Of a stretch of DNA of 64,000 nucleotides, positions 12,601 to 21,600 are shown piece after piece. This DNA comes from Phoronis australis. Lineage: Eukaryota; Phoronida; Phoronidae. How positions within the stretch are numbered: the stretch's first letter is position 1; each line of letters begins with the position of its first letter. The notes below the pieces were generated by a model. That model was not told the DNA's origin and ran no database searches. It saw nothing but the letters and a program-made list of their open reading frames with translations. The stretch lies in NCBI GenBank assembly GCA_002633005.1, contig NMRA01000067.1, positions 625,025 through 689,024 of the forward strand, written 5' to 3'. The translations under genes were made by a program, and so were the position numbers.

Positions 12601-15600
12601 ATACTTTGCTTTTGATACTATACATCATCATAGTTTTTACGAAGTTCTTTTTACAAGCGAAGATTGCTAAAACCATGACTACGGTGTAGGTAAATACTTT
12701 ACCCATGATTGGTGAAGCTATTAGACAAAAGACAATTTCACCTTTCTAAAATGTAAATTTGAACTTCTCAATCATCTTCTTTAACAATTTTCTACAAAAC
12801 ATGACAGAAGTCACATTTTTTCACAGTTTGCAAACGTTGGGTTTTCCACGAGCTTCCTTTCCAAAGAAACCAATTGTAGATTTGGGTTAAAATGATTTTA
12901 GAAACTACAGCGTGAAAGTCAAAAATTTGCAGGGCAATGCGAAGTATTGTTTGTCAATCATACAAGTACTGCTACACCAACAGAGGTCAAGCTGTTGAAG
13001 ATTGCATATACTGAAAACAGACAGTATGAAGTCAGGACACATAAACCATACACATGACCACAAAACATTGTTAGTTCAGGTTGTTTCAAAAATGGCACAT
13101 AGGAGTGGTGCAATAGGTGTTTAGCCACTTAACAATTTTACACCCTAAAATTACGGTAAGTGTATAAACAACTGGCCATTTGGTAGTTGATAGCATATGT
13201 ATCTGTCCTAGGTGTGAAAACACAAGATAAACCCAGACATTATTTTCAGGCAAGCAAAACTGTTAGCGAAAAGTCAGTGGAACACAAAAATGGTGAGCTA
13301 CTTCTATCAATATGGCCACTTGGTCACGACTATGACTCAGCACCATCAGGGAGAACGTGTCTGGCCCATCAATCAGCGCGCATGATTACCAGACAAAAAA
13401 CAGTCTCATTGGATACGAATACAATTAATTGATGGGACTGATTGTGTTCATTAGAGGAGAAAGGCTTGGTCAAGTTGAAGAGAAATAGTCTTTGTAGCAA
13501 ACATGCTGATAAGAACATTGACAAGTGTATCACAGAACAGGTGGATAATATAATGTGTTGTCTATTAAGTCATCAGGACACTGCATTTAAAGCCTCAACT
13601 CCCAACCAAAGTTAGACCATTACCAGGTTAGAGCATGACCGAAGATAGAAAAATTGGGAATACCTCTACAATAATCTATGAATTTCAAATATTTCCGACC
13701 AAAATAACTGCCACAAAATGTCCTTTTTTCACTTTTAAGGATTCTAACTTTGTAGTAAAAGCTCACAATTTTTTAAAACTGTCCGATGATAGCCATCATA
13801 CAAAACTAGAACTAGAAAAAGCATTTAAGTTTGTACAGCGTATGTTTCAAGAAAAAAAAAAGTCAGCCATATTGTTGCCAAGGCAGTCTCCTTTACCATC
13901 AGTTAATTACCAGCCATTGCAGGATTATCCCATCATAGTCTACAGGTCTGTGATTCCCATCCAGCCAGTTCATCTGACATCTCTATTAACTAAGTTGTAG
14001 CTTCCACCAACTGTGCAATACAAGCCCGCATGGCTGACATGAAGGCACCAAACTTCCAGCACATGCCATCAACAGACAGAATGCCAGGGTTCCCTAATGT
14101 CAGGACTGCTAATTCTGTTTTTACAGAATATGACTGCGAATTACTCATCATTGTGACAAAATATCATTTCAAGAATAGCGTTTCCACAGAGCTAAATGCA
14201 GACACATTCCAAGTCATTCTTGGTTTTGATAGGCACGTACTAGGACAATAAATTCCACTTGCTCTCAGCCAACACAGACTGGGAATTATAAGTTGTTTTG
14301 TCCCACTAGTCTTCATTGTAAACGGAATGTACCATCAAACATGTAGACAAGAGCTAATTCTTAAAAAACATTTCCAAGTCAAATTCATACGAAAATTTAT
14401 AAATTTATATAAGGAACTTGGTAGATATTGAGGATGTGGCCAAAAATCTCACCAGGGGGCAACACAGTGGCCAGACCAATCATAAAATCAATGTAAGTCA
14501 CACTATCCTCAATAAGAGCATAGTATATAAAAAGTTTCCTTAGGAGGGAAAAAGGTATTGGATCTGTCCAAAATTATTAAGATGCCAACAGCATTGATAA
14601 GACGTTGTCGACATCTTAACAGAAAGGTATATGTCAAAACTCATAAAATCCATTGAGCAACTTTGTCAATACAGAGACAAATGTGAAAAACTAAAATTGC
14701 CACAAGGGTGCACACCAGTAGTTGGATCAGTCTGAAAGCTGTCTGCTCCTGTTGTCAGCTTCATAGGAACACATTCACCAGGGAAGTAACGCACAACAAG
14801 ACGATAGACACTTGGACAGCAATGACGGCAATGAGCACCCAAATGTGTATGTTTCGGTGCTTCATGGCAAGGATGTCGTTTCATAATTTAATCGTTTAAT
14901 TGTTATTATATTGACTACTATTCCGTAATAATAAAAATAAAAGATTCTTAAAATGAAGGCATAAATAAAATGAGCAGAGATTTCCACACAACGCACACAC
15001 AGCAGTCCACTAGAGGACAGCACTACACTGCAAGCACACCACATATCAATATCAAAAGTGTAGGTCACACTGAGAACACGTTACAACTTACAGGCCGTTT
15101 CCAGCGTAGCATTACGACTTAGTGCTGTACCGTGCCTATTGGTGGCGTTGCAGTAGAACTTTCCCACGTTGTTATTCCTCACGCTTAGTATCATTAGTTG
15201 TTGACCATCGTTCATTATCGTCACCGGGTTATCTCCGAATGGGGTTACTTTCACTCCATTGCGGTACCACGTTACCGTGGGCTGGGGGTTACCGTACGCC
15301 TTACAGTGGAAGCTGAACGGTCGGCCCTTGGCGGCATAACCATCCCGAGGGTGTTCCATGATCTGTGGAGCACCATCTGGAAAACAGGGAACAGAATGGT
15401 CAAGTACAGTCAGCATAACGGATAAACAGCAGGAAGAACGACCATGTAAAAAATACGATTTTGAGCTGATGAAAACACTACCAAGATTTGACCAGCGAAA
15501 AGTTAACTAAATTTTCAAACAGGAATTTGCCAACTTCGAAACGTTAAGATTAATTTCTGGGATTACATCCTATTTTGATTAGCTACAACTAGAACAGGTT

Positions 15601-18600
15601 AATTTCGATACTGGGTTTTAATATTTCTACATCAAAGCAATTTAACATCATTAACTTTGATTAGCTTCAGCCCAGCGTGAGGGAACTGTTGTCTTCCTAG
15701 TCAAAAACCAGCTGTATGAGACACACCACGGATTAACTGTGCAATCACTGAAAACCATCAGCCACGCTGATCTAATTACTCCGCAAGCAAATGATAAAAC
15801 ATCCACTAATGAAAATGAATATCAATAATCCAACAAAAGAAATCCACTTATCCCGATGGACGTACGGCTTTGTCTAGACAAAAATGAGAGCCGCAAAATA
15901 CTGCCTTCGGCCAAATCCACACCACCAAGTCATGGGTTTACACTACAAATCCTGTCAAAATTACTATGATTTACTCTGATCCAGCGTACGATAAAGGAAA
16001 TCCATGAAATTGATGACACGCTCGTTTTCTGGCAGTGGTCGTGAGTAAGTTGGTTATTAATTCAATTCTTTACAAGGAACACAGCACCCTGAACACTTAG
16101 AATGCCCTTGCGGCAACAATATGGGATTTCTATCAATTAACTCAATTGTAACTGTTACCAAGAAAACTGTACAGGCAAGCTGTGCAGAAGCTGCAAATAT
16201 TGACATTTAATTATCAATAACAAGCATAACATGTTTTCACTGTCATAAGGCATTGTGAAAAGCACAAAGGAACAATGATTTACGTTGCATAAAAGTGCGT
16301 CATTTGATTTTATTTTTATGTAGGGGCCTAGGAAAGCTTGATACATCACCCAGAAAATTCACCTGTCCTGCATGTTTACCAAATCACTTGTGAATATTTC
16401 TCAGAATTCTTACATCACAAGACAAATAAAACAAAGCTTGATACACCACCCCCCAGACTGAAATTCACATTTTCGCCATGTTAACAGGAATTTGTTAATA
16501 CTACTCAGAATTCTTACATAATAAGACAAACAAAACATCATATTTCATGTTCTTTTTCAAGTCTTGAAAATTAAATAATCAGGTTATACGAATCAATTTA
16601 AATCTATTTTGCCTCACGAGAACTGCATACATGCACTGGCCAACAACCTAACTGCTATGGGTAAAGAAATAAAAACCTCAAAATTGAGAGTAAGGACTTA
16701 GTCTACAGATTTTGCCAGTTGACAACGTTTCAAGAGTTCGAAGGACATTAAGCAGGTGTTACAGGACACAAGAAACTTGATCAGCAAAAGACATGGAGAT
16801 CAAATGGGATATTATTTAGAAACTGGTATCACATCCTGGGCAGTACATTAACAACATGCTAAGTAGGGCTGCCACTTGGTGATCAACACAGACCACAAAC
16901 AGAGCCACAAACAATGGTGACCCAACTTGTTTACATGAACTGTACTTTCATTGTGTACATCTGATAAACACATGACAGACACTGACACCATGTGGCAGGT
17001 TCCATATCAGCGAGAGAGTGGAGTATGGACACCCTTCAATACAGTTTTAGTTACCCAAAGCACACTATTGGTAATTCTTGAAACGGATTGTTTCTGCACG
17101 GAGTGGGAAAATTCTACAAAAAAGCACGATTCTCTGACAGCTTCGTATCACAGCAATTCAACTGATATGAAACATAATTCCACCAAATTAAACCCTGCTT
17201 GTCGTTTTAATCATGAGATCAAACAGAGAGAGGCTGCATGTAACCTGAACATCTTAATTTACACAAATTTGAGATGAGCAAATAAATTGAAAATCTGGGC
17301 AAGAATGCAGGACACAGAGCCTGGTGTCAAAGCCATGAAAAGGCAGGACGGTCAAGCACAGGTTGATAACAAGGAGTCCACACAATGTTTGCAATGTAAA
17401 CTACTCACGACCATAGCTAAACATATAAGTTACAGGCAGGTATTGGAGAAAAATGTCAGTTATTAAAAACATACGGGCGGGGGGGGGGAACTAGGACTTG
17501 GTCGTGAACAGGAAAGAAGAGAAACAACAAAACTTATTAGGAGAAGCAAGGAGGAGTTTAAGGTGTTATTTTATGACAGACAATCACCTGTGAAAACAAG
17601 CAATGAAATGTCACATCAATAGACCGAAATAACGTGCTGAACTGTGGTATTTCCCTGCAACAGATTCCTGTACAAGGCTATGTTAGTTTTGATGGAAAAC
17701 ACCAAAGAAAATTCAAGAGGAAATTAGCACAGAAGTAATGTCACCTACATGTGCTTGATATTCTAATCCAGGAAGATTTTGATTGTGCACTTTGTCATAG
17801 TGAACATATAATGCGCAATGAAATGCACCTCAAAGCAGTGGATGTTTTTGAATGGAATTAGTAAATTTGATTTAAAATACTCAACAAATCATATGACATT
17901 ATATGATATTATGGGTCAGTTATTAATGCCAGATTCTTACAGACTTCAGGGGAAATGGCTGGCAGGGTTTGCAAACTCACAAACTGAGTGTTATGGGATA
18001 TTACAAAATACGAAATCAATCACGAGGTAATGAGTTAATGAGTGTCTTGTCTGTGTGGAGCCATGTGAATTCTAATGGAGCCTGGCTAATTCTGTAAAAC
18101 AAACATTTGTTGGTGACATCCATGCTCAATTGCTAGTGTTCATTCAGACAACAAAATATTCGACAGTGTTTTCAAATGAAACGTTGAAACTTGATGATTT
18201 TTTTAAATTCACATAGAATAGAGTTTATCTCAGACAAATATTTCATCAATTTAGATATCATCAATATATATTTCTAGTTACTAAATATTCTCAATCATCA
18301 CCACGATCACAGATATCAAGGAAGATGAATTTCCGGTGTCGGAAATAAATAACTTTACCAGTAAATTTAAAACCAATCTAGACAATAAACATGCCAATTT
18401 CTCAACCAATGACAAGACCTCAGGACACTTACCATACAGACATAATTTTGAAATTCAATATAAATTCTCTTAAGTGTTTTGCTCGATTAATCAAAACAAA
18501 AACATGGTTGTCACCAAATCTATCTGACCAGGCATTTCCTTTGCTGCAGTCCATTGTTTTGCTTAAGACAACTTGAGACTTTTGGTCAACCTAATATAAT

Positions 18601-21600
18601 ATACACTGCAGCCAACAGTTTATACGCATGAATACAATACCTAAGCATTTACTAACAATGACAAAATCACGGCATCACATGACTTTAGGTGTAATATGCA
18701 AATGAAGGTGACATTTGATGCACAACCCTGCCTGGCATTTACCACATTGTGAAAGCAGCTTCTACCAACAAAGAAATTGACCAGTGAAATGGAGAAGGCT
18801 GGTTGTCACAAAAGCCTGAGCCAGCTGATGTTAATTTATGGCAGCCTGACAGGTGATCAGTTATTGCAATTAGTGGGCCTGTTGGGGACTCATTCCTGAG
18901 AGAGTGGCCTGCAAGAGTAGCTGTGCTCACCTAGTAAATTTTACAGGCACTCAAAAATTCAACTCAGACAAGGTATTTGTTACTTGTTCCTGAGGATTAA
19001 AAGTATTTGGAAAATCAGAATGCAGTTCCCAAAAGAGGTCGTTAGATAAAGTTTTGTAAAATAAACAGGACACTCTACTTAGTGGTTGTGACCATGGTTT
19101 ATGCAAATATCTAAATTCCATCACAAACTGTGAATTACTAAAGAAAACACAGAGTGTAGTTTTGTATAGTCATGTTTGAGAAGTGTTCAGAGGGGGAGGG
19201 GCATTGATAAGGGAAGCGCTATTTAATGAGAGGGGGAGTGCTGAAGACTGTAGCAAATGGCGTGAGGAGGAAAGCATGGCAACAATTTGGAGTTGAGGCT
19301 GTTGGACCACTGATGACATTGTGACGGCAGAGTGAGTCAGGGTACAAGAATGAATAATGTTTATATTGGCTGTGCTAATTCACTAATTCACTTTACATGT
19401 ATCACCAGAGCCCATCAATGGCATGTTTGATGGTTTGGTCAGATTGTCTGCAAGGTGGTCTACCAGGCTGGTGACATTAGAAAAACACAGAGTACCCACA
19501 AGGAGCCATTAATAGATTGAAGTGTGGAGATGACAGTTTGTTGGGACTACCACAGCAGCCATGTTGTTGAGGTGAACCAGGGATAGGGATGGCCATTGAG
19601 AAATGTGTGATGATTGCACAACATTTGTACCCGTCGTTATTGGAAAAAATGCTACACAATTACCCCTAACTTAAACTCTACCAAGGGTGGCAGTCTGTGG
19701 CATTTTTAGTATTAACAAGAGGGCAAAATATCTTGTGACAAAATATCACAGAATCGATAAGAGGTGTTACGGTGGGGACAGTCACTGGAACATTGATAGT
19801 TGCAAGGAGTCCATAAATGAATGATATCAACAAATCAAACTTAAACTTAAACTTAACAAAAACTTCGAATCATTCTAAAGCCGGTAAATTCAACAACTTC
19901 CCATTGCAGTTTTTGTACTTAAGTATGTAAAATGCACACCACGTGATATCATCCAGATGCATACCCCACTATTTCACTTACAAATGCGTTATACAGTTGT
20001 GCTGGAGACTGAAATTAACTTATAGACATTATTTGTGTTTTTGGACGCTGACATTTAGGCAAGCTTGTTAATTTACCAAACAGGCGTGCCAAGAAGCAGC
20101 ACTATCATTTGCCTGTGACACATTATGTCCAAGTCATGGACTAAAGTCATTGTTGGCTAGTTCATAAACCACTGGCTTGTGATTGATGGTGACAGCTGGG
20201 GTGATGAAATGGCTATGCTGCACATATAGTCAGACACAGGGGTCTAATGACATGAACAGGGACAGCACAATGGGCAAGTGGGCCGTGTCTAGGGGAGAGG
20301 ACATTAGGACTGAGGTGTTATTCAATAGTTGAACAGAGATGGCATGATAGCCTGTAAAACACCTGCTGGTGCTGGTAGAAACAATGACTTCATAGCCATG
20401 GCTAACCTGGTAACACAAGGCTGGTGGCTGTAGAGATCTTTTTGATGTTAATACAGGTCATCAAACTGGCTGACGGACTGCCATATCATGGCTGAGGGTT
20501 CAGACCACCTTAACTGGTACAAGACATAACTTACATACTCCATCCTAAACATTCTGAACATCTAAAGGCCTCAACATTAATGAAGCAGAGAGTGCACCAA
20601 ATCAGTGCCTCCTAATGCCTTTGGATGTAAAACCCTAAGCTAGTATTCCACCAAGTAAATCAGATCATCCGCTTTGATAGTTAGACAACAGATTTATCAA
20701 ATGAAGATTAAAAGAATTTCAAAAGGACCGCACTGGGCCTATAACTAGTCATTAAAAAGTCACTCCATAAATTCACCATTAAAACCAGTTCAAAATTCCC
20801 TTGAATTAAAGGGTAGGTCATCACATATCTTTGAGATACACAAAGGCTATGATTACTCTCTGTCAGTACTGATGACATAACTCCTGTCTACAGCCTCACA
20901 GAGAGACTATTCATATTGGCTTGATATCCCTCACAAGAAGATATGAAGATATTGTTTACAAATGTTTAGACAGCTTCACTGAACCTTTCAACATGGTGCA
21001 AGTTTTATAATATATGGCTGCTCCTAACCCACTGAGGGAGTGCGCTTGACTAGACACATAACACATTCTGGCAACTTGAACAGAAATTTTACCAATTCTG
21101 AACAGGAATATTTGCTTAAGTTGATCTTGATATCATTCTTAGAAGCTTCTTTAACGGTTGATGTCCACAATTATTAAAAACATTGACTGGTGCCCAAAAT
21201 TAGAGAGATTTTACCTGACTTTTCTTTCGTGAAAAACATTGCAAAATTAAAATTTCACTTGTCCACATCATGCACCCTGAATCTGTGAAAACTGAATTAG
21301 TGAAAATTAAAAGCAATGACTTCACAACAAAAATCTTTCGTCCTGAATTTCGAAAATCTATTTTTCTGAACATCATTTGGGATCATAGTACGAATATTTT
21401 TGAAATGCGTTAGAAAATTTGGTCATTGACACATGTGACTTAATAACACGTAAAATGTACAGGAGTGATTTCACATGGATAGGTGTCCTTCCCTTTGATC
21501 AGAAATTGTGAAAATATTAATTTTTAACAAGTTCAGTTTTACAAAGTAATTAAATTTCTTAATTCAAACAGCCACAAAAATTAATTAGAGAAAAACCTAC

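Larger units (their letters stand above)
8288..15091. other. 6.8 kb robo intron between Ig1 and Ig2
   Basis: Large intron. It holds a possible retroelement 3' end (8896-8990), diverged AT-rich repeats (about 8390-8712, 11120-11330 and probably 13660-13860), a perfect X-box (12226-12239), one copy of a repeat shared with 30225-30415 and a short hydrophobic ORF (14761-14865). No further exon with Ig similarity is present. Confidence 0.75.

Noticed and set aside
419-15376. Alternative identity: DCC/neogenin, contactin or Dscam
   Set aside because: Five Ig domains followed directly by FN3, with Robo-type Ig2 and linker motifs; DCC has four Ig, contactins six, Dscam nine or ten.
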